A stretch of DNA of 60,000 bases from Symsagittifera roscoffensis. Its lineage: Eukaryota > Xenacoelomorpha > Acoela > Convolutidae. The notes below the pieces were generated by a model. That model ran no database searches and was not told the origin of the DNA. It worked only from the letters and a program-made list of their open reading frames with translations. A program made the translations under genes and the position numbers. Shown here in pieces: positions 11,551 through 22,467 of the stretch; positions within the stretch are counted from its first letter, which is position 1, and each line of letters begins with the position of its first letter. The DNA is taken from positions 19,979,623 through 20,039,622 of the forward strand of contig NC_087065.1 of the NCBI RefSeq assembly GCF_963678635.1, in the 5' to 3' direction.

Positions 11551-12082
11551 TCACCCCCTTATACAAAGTATAGAGCTCCTCAGGAGCGCGAAGCTTATTT
11601 TAGTTCTTATGTAGTTTATAGATTCTGGATAGCTTTCTTGTCTTTTCTCACTTAGTTTTTCGGCCAATCGCTGCATCTTCCGCGTGGCTGTTGGAGCAGC
11701 GCCACCGGTGCATCCAAAAATTAGCGGGCAGAAGCTACTCTGCTCTATGTTTAAAATTGTTTGCTGATATTTGGAGTTCTTCAGCGTTTCGTGGTATTTG
11801 TATGCATCCTTATGCAGTTTCCGCGATGTTTTGACATGGGGGTTGAAAATTTTCACATCAAAGAAAGCGCGGCTGAATCGTGAACCCCAGAGTCCGTTTG
11901 CCTTAATGTCAAGTCGTGGCTCATCTTCAGTTGTAGTTGAATTGTTGACAAAGCTTTCGCCTTGCAACGGCTGAAGCTTGGGCTCAACCTCGACGTCATG
12001 GCAAACCTCGTTCATGAGGTTGGCGAATGTGTCTCTGAATTCATTGTGTCTTGTGGATTCAATTTCAGGATACTCTTGTATT
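11551..12082 (-). pseudogene. Retroelement C-terminal domain, PD-(D/E)XK-like, copy 2
   Basis: Second tandem copy of the minus-strand domain, with FFDVKIFNP intact. Compared with copy 1 it carries a nonsense change after CIRG: TGC (Cys) in copy 1 is TGA here, so the last ~24 residues are cut. Other differences are isolated (for example I for R after KYQQ, K for T before MQRL). As in copy 1, the N-terminal end joins LTR-derived sequence and the start of the original protein is absent. Confidence 0.6.
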
Positions 12083-12230
12083 CCACGGGTGGTGGAATTG
12101 TGAATTCAGCCTTCCGGAGAGGAAATAAGGGTGTTATTTCCCCGGATTCAGGAATCCGGAGGGGTCTTGGGACTTGAAGTTGAACCATTTTTTCAAACTT
12201 TTAGCTTCCTGGTCATGCCCTGAATTCATT

Positions 12231-12445
12231 TTCTACTTATTTATTATATTACTATTGTTTTTGTTCAGTAGATAAAAATCATCATATCCATCGGACATGG
12301 ATCATCCCTTTCCCTTAACTCCTAGCTTCTCATTATCTGAAAACGAATTTTGATGTTATTAATTACAATTCGGGACATATCCGGAAGCTAAAAGTTAATA
12401 AAAATCTGTTTCAGTTTTCTTCCCGAGACCCTTCCTACTACTACT
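12231..12445 (-). repeat. Left inverted-repeat arm, inner part (reversed LTR segment)
   Basis: Reverse complement of about 27105-27335, including TTTTTGTTCAGTAGATAAA and the CCCGAGACCC phrase, ending at a (CTA)n run that mirrors the (TAG)n run at 27022-27131. It continues the left arm beyond the 6-kb insertion. The following 12452-12512 is a near-identical copy of 3986-4042 (3' UTR of the decayed LINE), showing further mosaic structure. Confidence 0.7.
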
Positions 12446-12910
12446 ACTACTCACAAATAATAAAGAAATGACAGATGTTTTTCTCAACATTTCACATCAT
12501 TTTTACTCATTTTTACTCGACTGTGCGGGGAGTATGTGACATTCGGCCAGAATTGACAAAGAGACAATTTCGGAGGGTTAGCCGCTGACCCAGAGAATTG
12601 GCAGTTTCAGAGGATAAGCGACGTTATTTAAAGGTTTAGACGATTTGTGAAGGTCAGGATACTCTGGTATTTTAAATTTTCAAAATTTCGAATGATGACG
12701 TCATTTTTCCGAGAAACGACGAAACGGCCATTTTTGGAAGAAGACCAAAAATGAAACACAACCACAACGAGAGTTGCGACAACAACAACGATAGTTGCGA
12801 GAAAAATTACGACGGAAAGTAGAAAAATACAACAGAGTGTTTGCAAAGACCGCTCCAAGTTGTAACGATTGTGTCGCTACAATCGTTACAGGGCCATTCA
12901 CGCCAACGGT

Positions 12911-13816
12911 TGTGCCATTCTGCCAGATTGACACAGCGCAACCTTCCGGCGACACGAGAAAAAACGAACAAAGGCCTTATTAAGGAAAAAGTATTGCGAA
13001 AGAGTATAGGAATATTCTAGAATTTTTTTATTTTCAAAATTTCGATTGAAAAGTGAATATTTCTGAGAAATACAAAAAGACGGCCATTTTGACGAAAAAC
13101 GACGAAAAAACAGAAGAACGACAAATATTGTGAAAAACGGTCGCACAAGAGACGAAAAATACGAAGCCTCTTATCGTGGCAACAACACATGATAAGACCC
13201 TTATCAGCGGATATTAGTGGAGAAGGAAGCTTCAGGGGGGAAGGAATATTCCACGGAACCCTCCCGTGCCACAAATTGGAAGACATAAAAGCGTTAACAA
13301 AAGCGTTAAGATAAAATCTCAGGAAGATTACGGGAGCGGAGGCTTGGTCCCCATGAGACTGTCTTATGTGAAGGGACTATATAAAACTAACTTTGTAGCT
13401 ACTTGGATGTCGTAGAACTCTGAATTAACACCGGTAAAATTTGATATTTTAGAATATGAGTAGCTAGAAAGAGGAAAGGGTCAATCCATCTCCAATGGAT
13501 TTAATATAGAACTGTAACACAAAAACATATTAAAATAGGTTGTTCGAGCCGTGTTTTTAATGGAAATCACGTAGTCTGAGGATCCGAGACTCAGCTATGT
13601 GGTTGTGTTCTCATGTAAACGAAAGTTGATCAAAAGTCGTTTGACTGATGGCCTAAAAATAGTAACTTTTTACTTAGCCCTAAACAGACCAGAAAATCAA
13701 CTGGCAAGGTCGAGACGGTGAAAAACGAGTAGGATTAAGGTAACTGACGCCTGCCAGTCGTTAATAGGTACTTTTTCTACGCTCCGTCGCTGTGTAGTAT
13801 TTGGGCGAAAGTTACA
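12911..13816 (+). mobile_element. Nested solo LTR of a related family
   Basis: Starts TGTGCCATTCTGCC and ends GGGCGAAAGTTACA. Both ends are clearly related to the surrounding LTR family, but the middle has diverged. It splits the outer LTR exactly where the 3' copy reads GCCATTCACGACAATGG then TGAAGG, with about 3 bp (GGT) present on both sides. No internal coding sequence accompanies it, so it is a solo LTR, probably from LTR-LTR recombination. Confidence 0.75.
13378..13386 (+). promoter_or_regulatory. TATA box in the nested LTR
   Basis: TATATAAAA lies 468 bp into the 906-bp LTR, a usual place for an LTR promoter. Transcription is inferred only. Confidence 0.45.
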
Positions 13817-14356
13817 GGTGAAGGGTGGTGGAATCGTGAATTCAGCCTTCCGGAGAGGAAATAAGGGTGTTATTTCCCCGGATTCAGGAATCCGGAGGGG
13901 TGTTGGGACTTGAAATTGAACCATTTTTTACAATATTTTAGCTTCCTGGTCATGCCCTGAATTGAATTTAATTAACATCTGGATTCATTTTCTAATAATG
14001 AGAAGCTAGGAGTTGAGGGAAAGGGTTGATCCATCTACTGAACAGAAACAATAGTAATAGAAAAATTAGTAGTGGCCTTGTTCTTAGGAGTGACCTCGTG
14101 GTCTGGGGATACTGAGACCCAGCCATGAGCTCACTATTTCGCATCTGAGTAAGTTAATTTGAGCGTTCTGTTCGAAGCCGGAGAACAGTAACGTTTTTGT
14201 CTACCCGATGTTGAAAAGACCACCAAAAGAACTCGCTTTGGTAGAGACGGTGAAAGGCATGTAGAGCCTTGTTTAGACGCTGGCCAGTCGTTTTATATCT
14301 TAGCTTTATTTTCCGTCGATATGTACTTCCGGGCGAATGTTACATAGATGTTTTTA

Positions 14357-14370
14357 TGGCGCTTGTGGGT
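14357..14370 (+). promoter_or_regulatory. Candidate primer-binding site
   Basis: TGGCGCTTGTGGGT begins 12 nt after the LTR end. TGG at this place is expected for pairing to a tRNA 3' CCA. Which tRNA is not determined, and the spacing is larger than usual, so this is tentative. Confidence 0.3.
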
Positions 14371-16316
14371 GTTATTCTTTTTTAACATCATGACCGGCAG
14401 AACCGTTAACGAGCACTCCGCGCCGAGCGGACGCTCATAATAACGCCCTTTATAGACCCTAACCGCCGTGGCGGAAGGGTAGTTCGGAACGCGGAAACCT
14501 TCCGGATTCCCGTGAATAGCTTTTTAACCTAGTTAGCACCCAAAATTCACGTTCCAGGAAGGGTGGGGGGATCGGCCGTCCCCTCATTCGCTGAGAGGTC
14601 TCTGACCAAAAACACTTAAAGGTATTTAAAAAACCAAACAACAAGTATTATAGTACCCAAGAAAAACAAAAAACATAAAAAATAATCGAAAAAACCAAAA
14701 ACAGTTTAAAAAAAAAGTATACAATCTGTTGAAATCATCCCCCCAGACGAGAGATGATCCGACCCTCCCATTTGATGTTGTTAGATAGATTGTTGTTACA
14801 GGCCTTTATATCAGTCAGGATCGTTACGATCAATTTTGTGGCCCGTTTGTGAGGCTTTCACTGTAGGGTTAGTTGAGTATTTAAGCACGTTAATGCTAAT
14901 TTGCGCTCAATCCGAAAGGGTATTGGGATAAGTGAAGAAGACTGATCCGGCAAGCAGTTCAAGGAGCGACAAGAAGGGGCTCAACGACAACAACAACCGA
15001 CTGTTGGGTATCGTTAACAAGTTTTGTAACCCTTTTGGTACAAAAAGTAAGATATTAATCTGTGGGGGGGGGCTCGACAGTGCTGCACTGTAGTGACCCT
15101 TCACCGAACTGGGAAATTATGAGTTAAGCACCTTAATTCGGATATTGAACAAACCCGGATGGGTATAGTATTACTAATATTATTATTTATACAGCCTATA
15201 TTAATACTCCTATATCGTTTTTCAGTGAAAAACACAGTAAAAAGACCGGTTTTTAGGGTCAAAATAGCGATATTTTGATCCCCCCACAAATCGCGATTTT
15301 TTAGATATCGATATTTTTCGAAATTAGTGAGTTACATTGTAACTGTACTAGTTTAATAAGTAGAATCGGTGGAGTTTAGTTCAGAAATGGTTGGAACTAT
15401 TTGGATACCAAAAACCGAATTTTCGCGATTTTTAAATAGACGAAACGCTTTAAAAAAAATTTTTTTTTTTGAAAAAATTTCGAGTTACAACGGTATAAAA
15501 TTTTGTTCGGAAAACGTCCACTAGTGAATCGACAGGTTTTAAAACCCGTTTGCCGATAATCTACCGGGTTACAGAGAAATCGAACTTAACGTGTTTGATT
15601 TAGTGGACTCCTCAATCCGGAGGGGTCCAAATAGCATAGTTTTTTGCAATTTTTTTAGCTGAAACGTTTTAAACCGGTTTTTTTTTGCCTTGAACTAGAA
15701 GAGTATAGACCTTCTGAGCTCGGATCAATAATTGTTAGATCGAACCTATTAAAGAGAAATTTTTTGATTCTAGAAAAAAGACGTTTTGATTAATAACTTT
15801 GGAACATCTAGTTGATCTTGGTACCATTAAATAAAAAAATAGCTGAGCTTACTAATAGAAAAATCAATTATTCAAAAAGTAAGCGGGAAAATTTTTTTAG
15901 GATTCTTTTTAGCAAAATCACCAATTCGGGAAGGCAGACCCTTCACGTTTTAAAAAAAAAGTTTTGGAAAGCCCTTACACCCCCACCAAAGGGTAGTAAC
16001 GGTTGTTGAATAAGGCAATTTTACGCTGTTCTTGTCGAAAAGAGAAGGCTAAGGGCACCAGAAAACCTTAGTAAAGTCGAAACTAGGCTAGCGATAAGAC
16101 CCTTCAGCGTTAGGGTGAATTGTCAAACAAGAGGCTTAACTTCAATCCAGAAGGGTCTTGGGAAAGACGTAACACCCTTCCTAGTTATTTCAAACAGCAT
16201 TAAAGAATCGGAGAACGTACCCGGAAGGGTATCGGGTGAAAATTTAGAAACTCTCCGAGAAGCTATTTTTACAAACCCGGAGGGGTCCCAATCCAGAGAC
16301 GTCCTATTTTTCCCAA

Positions 16317-16560
16317 TCCGGAGGGGTCCCAATTTTCCCAATCCGGAGGGGTCTGATTGTGCCAATCCGGAGAGGTCTTATTTTTGCCAATCCGGAGGGG
16401 TCCCAATTTTGCCAATCCGGAAGGGTCTTGTTTTTGCCAATCCGGAGGGGTCTTATTTTTGCCAATCCGGAGGGGTCCCAATTTTGCCAATCCGGAAGGG
16501 TCTTGTTTTTGCCAATCCGGAGGGGTCCTATTTTTGTCAATCCGGAGGGGTATTGTTTCG
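16317..16560. repeat. 25-bp minisatellite with 75-bp higher-order pattern
   Basis: Ten units of the type CCAATCCGGAGGGGTC plus a T-rich spacer, with TCCGG at 16317, 16342, 16366, 16391 and then every 25 bp to 16541. Spacer types alternate in threes (CTTATTTTTG, CCCAATTTTG, then an AAGGGT unit with CTTGTTTTTG), and this trio is seen twice. That makes a 75-bp higher-order repeat. The array has long open frames on both strands because the unit lacks stops, so translated PEGS/SGGV-like repeats here are probably not real proteins. Confidence 0.9.
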
Positions 16561-17319
16561 TCAAAACTTTAGAAGACAACAGAAAAGAAAGTAGATAAAG
16601 GTATTAGGTTGTTAAGAGATAGGCTGGGAACCAGTGAATGCACTGGTAACTTGCCTTTAATAAAAAACCAAACCAAAACAAAACAGGTCTAAACTCGGAT
16701 ATTCGAGACACTAAGTCTAAATTGAACAAGAGTGTATAACTCATTGGCGTGGATTGAAATCCTAAACAGTTTTGAGAAAAGTGATTGCCCTGAGGATTTT
16801 AGTAGGTCTAGCTCGGGCAGTCCGAAGGCAGATAGGTAACACAGGACACGGTGGGTGCAATAGACGCCCACTTGAGAAAATTACTGCCTTCAAATTTTGT
16901 CTGTTTGGTGCAGCACCAAGCAGGGAAAGCTCTTTCTTTAAAAACAAGATCGACTATTGTATTTCGACTGACTAAAAGTGCAAAACACATACGTTTTTCA
17001 TAGAAACTATTCTAATTTTTTCCAATTAATTTTGGTTTTAAATCAATATTTTTTGTGTTTGATTGGCTAGTGAGAACACTATCTTTCAAATAGACTGATA
17101 TCATCATACTGTGCTAGCTTCGCATTTTACAACTAATAATCGATCATTGTGAATAAATTGTATACACGTGGTACTGTGATAACATACAAGATTCGTGGTC
17201 ACTATTTAATAGAAACGTTTGAAAATTTTTGTGTTGTGTTATTGTTATAAGTAGTTAGACTAAAAAGACACTAGCAATCGAATTGAGTGTATAGGCAGTA
17301 AGAAGTGATAAACATAAAA

Positions 17320-20195
17320 ATGAGCATAGACAAGTCAAGGATACCTAAACTGAGTGACAGCTCAAGGAAATTCATACCTGAGAAAGAGAGAAAAGCAATG
17401 ACCGACCCGTTTGTGGAAAGAATCATACGAACCCGGACCGGCAATGGGGAGACGGTTTCAGGCAGAATGGTTGAGACCAGGAGTCAAAAGTCTTCAGAAG
17501 AGCGAAAAGCAATGCTAGAAATGGAGGTCCATCTGGACCAAGCCATGGATGAGGACCAGGAAATACATGGACGGGAGGGGAGAGGAAACAGAAAGCTGGC
17601 GAGTGAATTTACTCTGGTAGAACAAGGCCAAGACTTTGCCACTTCCACCGGGACACTGGACCGAGAGGAGATGTCGGAACTGTCCGACATCTCTACTGAA
17701 AGTGTGGCAATTAGAAGATCTCCCACAGACAGCACCATGATGGCATGCGTGACGGAGAAACAGGCAGCGTCCTCATCGTTTTCAGAGAGAGTGAAGAACA
17801 CTTTTGGAAACATCTTTCCATTACCATGGGAGCGGGTAGAGGCGATGAAGGAGAATCCCAGGACCAAGAAGAGGACAAAGACGAGCAAGTTGACTCTGGA
17901 TCTAGAGTCAGCCTCAATAGTTCGACTCAGGAGAATGAAGCATACACTGACAAAGGGACTGCCACCATGGACCAAATTGGCGTAGTGAGGACAATTAGCA
18001 TAACCACAAACACATCAGGCCAGTCAGGAGACTTTGTGAGTATAAAGAATTTGGAAATGCGAACTGGGGAGAATGGGGAGAATGAAAATACAGGGCTAAG
18101 CAACGCATCGGCGGATCCAGAGGTGGATAATGAAAAAATGTCGAGGCAGAGAATAAAAGCCCGAATCTCGACCAGCACCAAGCTACCTGGGATTGACAGG
18201 GTGACACCGCCACTTGTGACGCCACTAGTGGACAACGGAGTATCAATTAAAGAAGCCTTGACCAACATAGTGGGCAGCATAGGAGAACAGAATGAACAGA
18301 TGCCCATAAGAATGAGTGAACTAGAAAGAGCAGTCCACGTCGAGAGAGTAAGTCTGCGGGAAGAACTAAACCACAATAGACAAGAAGTTGGGAGAAGCGA
18401 AAAACGTTTGAAGGAAAGAACGGATGATCACTTAGCCAAGAACTTGTCGCGAATGACAAGGGAAGCGGAACAGAGAGAGTCATGATCGAGAGACGACATG
18501 GAGAAATTGAGAGTTCAACAAGAGCAGACTCTTGGGACTCGTGATACAAAGATAGATGCGATGATGGAGATGCGAACTCAGGCTATCATGGATAGGTTGG
18601 CCGGGCTAATAGGCAGCAGGAGTGGACAAAAAGATGGGTAACCGAACTCGGGAGGACCCAGCAGGGAGCCGAGGGTGAACTTCAATGACCAACAAAATAG
18701 GAAAAGGACATATGGAACTACTAGAGGTAGGGGCAGTTCATCAGGCTATGCCACAGGGGATAATAGAACATGGGGCCCAAACATCAGAGGAAGTTCAACT
18801 GGCAACAGACAGACCTCAGACGAACGACCGACGCAAGGCACACATGCGACGGGGAGAGGTGATTACAGGAACAGGAGTCATGCGAGCCCAGGGATGAGTC
18901 ATGCGGGCCAAGAAAGAAACAATCAAAGTGAATCGGACGGAAGGGAAGTTCCATGTGCAGAACCCTTATCAGGGGGCAATGATACTCAGGCAGGGCACTC
19001 AAGAGAGGCTGCATCATTAGCCACAGCCTTTGAACCTCTGAAAAGGTCTTTGGAGACATTCCTTACGAGGTTATCTAGAACCAATGAACGTAGCAAAAAG
19101 TCCAGAAGGGTTTTTGAGAAACCAAGATGCTACAAAGACGAATCTGATGGCTGTATTGATACCTGGATAGAAGCGATGAAACTGCATTTTGAGGAAGACG
19201 ATTTGTCAGAAAAGCAAGAATGGAGTGCGCTTACCAGTAACTTGGAAGGGGCAGCCCTAAACTGCGTGATTGCCAAAAAACAGTAACAACGGGACGCTGC
19301 TGAGAAAATATTTGAAATCTTAATAAATCGTTTTGGCTCAGGGGTGCAGGGACACCAAGCAATGATGCGCTTAGAGAAACGGAGGCAACGAAAAGATGAG
19401 ACGATAGACCAGTTTCTAGGTGGTTTGGAGATGCTGAGAAGGCGTAGCCAACCAGATGAGTCGAACAGAAGGATGAACCTGGAAGTAGCTTCAAAATTCA
19501 TCGATGATGTGAAGAATGATGAACTTCGAACAATGTTAGCAACACATTACACACCACTCTCAACCAATGCGCCATCACCAGAGGAGTTGAGACTCAAGTC
19601 AAAAGAATATCTTTTGCTGAAGCCTCCATTGAGATCTGGATATTACAAGAACAATTATGGCAATTTTAACAACGGACCAGCAAACCAAGGGAACAACTGG
19701 CATAAACCGAGGGACGATATGGACAAGAGGCGCTCTTGTGCAAGTTGCAGTTCGACGGACCATCATGTGTCCGGACCATCACCAACTTACAAACAGGGCA
19801 TGAAAGCAATAGGCTTTAGCCTCGAGGACGAAGATGCGTCACAAGTCGACCATGAAAATTTCAAGAGAGGAGTAATTGCAAAATTCGGCCCGAGGTGTTT
19901 CTTTTGCATCTTAGCAGGTCATTTTAAATCGGATTGTCCGCAATTCTGGAATACTGTAGCAGACATGAAGCATCCGAGGCATGAGGAAGCTTTATCGGGT
20001 GTGAAAGCCAGCAAGGCTCGCCTACTGAGTGAAGTGGAGGCGCGCAGAAAACAAAAACCGCAAGAGCTGGCAACGAAGAAGATGCAGGCGGTAACGGAAG
20101 AGACATGTGAAACGGAACCAGTGACCGCGGCGGATGACTTCAAGATTGATTATAGGGCAGCCGCGAGGGATGCCCTAAATAAAGTCCAGTAGGAA
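17320..20195 (+). pseudogene. Gag polyprotein of a Ty3/gypsy-like retrotransposon
   Basis: The nucleocapsid precursor of the element. The first ATG (17320, MSIDKSRIPKLSD) opens a charged N-terminal part in one frame. From about 17870 the frame moves to that used by all the rest (17745-21389), so one frameshift is present. Further on there is an Arg/Gly/Ser-rich linker (18700-18900), a capsid-like domain (DTWIEAMKLHFEED, then LEGAALNCVIAK, about 19150-19280) and RKDETIDQFLGGLEMLRR. A zinc knuckle CFFCILAGHFKSDC lies near 19900 (CX2CX4HX4C). The frame is broken by TGA (18483), TAA (18639), TAA (19284) and TAG (20190) but not by indels. Each of those stops could come from one C-to-T change. It is followed directly by the protease in the same frame, as in gag-pol fusions. 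Confidence 0.78.
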
Positions 20196-21590
20196 TTGGT
20201 AACAAAGGAGATAGAACAAAAGGTGAAGCTCGAGTTGGAAAATGAGAAATTACAGGAAAAACTAAACGCCTTCGAGGCATCAGAGGTTGAAGAAACGAAA
20301 GGAACAAGTAGTTTGAGCATGAAACTAAATGTGATCTCCGGGCAGAGGTTTGGTATGGCGCCACAAGGAAGCAAAATACAATCGATAATCTCGATAGCGG
20401 GACATCAGGTAATCAGAAATCTGAGTGAACCATCAGAGTTCACTTTGATGCATTTGGACACATATGCAGATTATCTGAGGCATGTGGAGCCACGCACTGA
20501 GTCAAGAGCTGTGCGAGCACTACTAACAACGGGTGGCCCTCGAATAAAGAAGCTTCACGGGCGCTACGTGGAAGTCTATGGACCGTATCATGTGATGCTG
20601 AATGTGGATGGAATTAGCATCTACACTAGGACATATGTGACAACAGACAGTGACCAAATAGGACAGATCTATATGGGTGAAGAAGAACTCAAAGTCAAGG
20701 TTCACATTGGATACGAAGCAGATATGACTGCACATCTGCTCGACACCAACGGAAAGAAAATCGGAGTCACGGGGCTTCTGGACACAGGAGCGGTAGTGAG
20801 TATGATGCCGATAAAGAATTGGGAAAGAATGGGCTTCACGAGGGATGATATAATTCCGACGAATCTCCGACTGGCAGCGGCCAATTGAGGAGCAATTTAC
20901 GTAGTCGGAAGAACACCAATAAGGGTCCTCCACATGGGAGGACGGGATCTTCGGATGAGCTTCCTAGTATTAGAGAATCTGGATGAATCCGGCCAATTCA
21001 TCTTGGGCAGGAATTTCGACGAGATGATTGACTGGAACAACGGTCTAATAAGGATTAGGAACCCGGTCCAGAAGTATGTTAAGAAACCAATTAATAGAGT
21101 AATACTAGATGAAAATAATATAACAATCTTTTTAGATAGAACGGTAAAAATACAGCCGGGACAAGCAGTAGTAGCAATTTTTAGAATGAGAAATTTAAAT
21201 TTGTTAAGTGATAGTAAACAGGTTTGTTTGGTAAAGAATCCAAATAGTCAAAGATCAGTGTTTTTAGGCTGGAGCTTCTCGGTAACTCGAAACGGACTGT
21301 GTTTTTTTATTGAACACACTGGACACCACGGTTTCAATCCAGCGTGGAAAGAAACTTGGTTACGCTTTGCCGATGAGGACCGACTATGAAGAGACACAAA
21401 ACACGAAGAGATATAATGTGAAAGACTGTCCTTATCATGCCAATAAAGATAAAATTTTAAAAAGGATTAATGAATTAAAATCCGAAACGGACGACAGTTT
21501 GTCGAGCTGCTAGAATTTTCCGGAACGCCCCTCGTCATATGAACTAGAAACTGACAAACCAGTTTTGCCAGAAATAGAACACTTAAAAGG
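20196..21590 (+). pseudogene. Aspartic protease region of the pol polyprotein
   Basis: Continues the Gag frame after one stop. The active-site motif LLDTGAVVSMMP lies near 20775-20815 (D-T/S-G retropepsin signature). The flap and C-terminal half continue after TGA (20886): IRVLHMGGRDLRMSFLVL and GQFILGRNFDEM, the usual hydrophobic-G-R/D end. A frameshift in a T run near 21305 moves the frame, after which KKLGYALPMRTDYEE and a Lys-rich linker run to about 21590 (stop at 21511). In Ty3-like elements RT should come next, but the sequence jumps to the coiled-coil ORF at 21631, so RT, RNase H and integrase are deleted here. Confidence 0.82.
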
Positions 21591-21630
21591 GAAAATATAG
21601 GTGAGGGAGATTTTGAATAGTTGCGGGCGG

Positions 21631-22465
21631 TTTTAACCCTGAACTGAGGAGGATGCATCAGGAAGTGAACAGCGAGGCTGCGTCGTCTAGTTCACAAATG
21701 AGAGCAGCTGTGCCACCATAGAGGGCGATAGTAGAGGAGGAGGTTCAAACAAACGAAACCATGCAAGATCTCAATGGGACGATCGAAGAACTAGAAAAGA
21801 CTAGAAAGGAGCTGGACGAGATGACCAAGACCATGCTCACTATAGAAAAAGATAGGGACATGTGGAGGAAGTTGTTTGAAGACTGCAACAAGAAGCAGGG
21901 TGAAGAAATAGAACGCTTGAGGCGAGAATACAGGCAGCGATCGGAGCATCTGTCGTTAACGACAGCCGTAGAAAAAGTGATACCTACAAGGAATATTCCT
22001 CGTGGGCAGTCCCCGATGGAACTCTTGACGCCTCGAGAAATGAGTCAGACTATAGAAACGCGACTCCCGGCTACAACTGGTCGAGTGACAATCCCGGATC
22101 TGAGTGACACCTTAGGTGACCCAGTCGTGGAGCAAACGGCGAGGAAGCTGATAGAGACAGCAGGACAATTGGTTGCCAATAGGAATGCGACAGGTTGCGG
22201 GGTGACTGCACCCTATGGAACAATCGTTGACACGGGCAGAGAACAACTCTCCCAAGACGTGATGACCAGAGAGGGAGTTAGCAATGCAACATCATCAACA
22301 AGGAGCTCTAGGGTCCCAGAAAGAAAGATACGAGAGATGCCGGCGAAGAAAGTGTCCCGAGTAATTGACGTGCAAAAGAACAACCAGTTGAAGTATAGCT
22401 TCACAGAGTTCCGGATTTGGATCCGAGAGCCTGCTTCAATCGATCGACTTGGAGCCCAGCAGTAA
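21631..22465 (+). pseudogene. Coiled-coil accessory ORF, copy 1 (5'-truncated)
   Basis: Matches 30280-30960 closely. A long amphipathic stretch (MQDLNGTIEELEKTRKELDE to EIERLRREYRQRSEHL, about 21761-21950) is a strong coiled coil. A Pro/Thr-rich linker with PRGQSPMELLTPREM follows, then DPVVEQTARKLIETAGQLV. The frame is open from 21761 to a TAA at 22463, two bases before the ATG of the SGNH-like frame (22468). Copy 2 shows that the original ORF began far upstream (29911), so this copy lacks its first ~120 codons. I do not recognise a family. A structural or particle-associated role is only a guess. Confidence 0.5.
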
Positions 22466-22467
22466 AC

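Larger units (their letters stand above)
10237..12220. repeat. Direct tandem duplication, two ~991-bp units
   Basis: Unit 1 (about 10237-11227) and unit 2 (about 11228-12220) are nearly identical over their whole length, both starting TCCGATCATTTCCAACATG. Differences are scattered single substitutions plus small indels in T or A runs. Each unit carries, on the minus strand, the C-terminal part of a retroelement protein. At its right end it carries a segment of the local LTR (GAATTCAGCCTTCCGGAGAG to TTAGCTTCCTGGTCAT). The high identity points to a recent duplication, made after the LTR fragment had already joined the coding fragment. Confidence 0.9.
12535..14344 (+). mobile_element. LTR (5'), interrupted by a nested solo LTR
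   Basis: Starts TGTGACATTCGGCC and ends GGGCGAATGTTACA, so it has TG..CA ends with imperfect inverted termini. Removing the nested element (12911-13816) leaves about 904 bp that align along their length with 39223-40124 (902 bp, same orientation). It contains the GGAATCCGGAGGGGT motif near 13877. Sequence just before it (CTGTGCGGGGAGTA) resembles that before the 3' copy (CTGTCCGAGAAGTA). This LTR may therefore itself have been a 3' LTR of another copy rather than a true 5' LTR. Confidence 0.75.
14345..17319 (+). other. Untranslated leader of the LTR retrotransposon
   Basis: About 3 kb between the LTR end and the first Gag ATG, with no convincing coding. A CCGGARGGGT-type motif recurs through it (near 14911, 15155, 15615, 16145, 16221), and the 25-bp minisatellite lies at 16317-16560. 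Other parts are low-complexity T- or A-rich sequence. A long leader is unusual for Ty3-like elements, and some of it may be foreign insertion. Confidence 0.5.

Noticed and set aside
16317-16560. CRISPR-like array
   Set aside because: Units are 25 bp in total with short, repeated T-rich spacers, no unique spacers and no cas genes; this is a eukaryotic minisatellite.
16115-16594. Protein with PEGS/SGGV repeats
   Set aside because: Open in several frames on both strands because the repeat unit lacks stops; lies in an untranslated leader.
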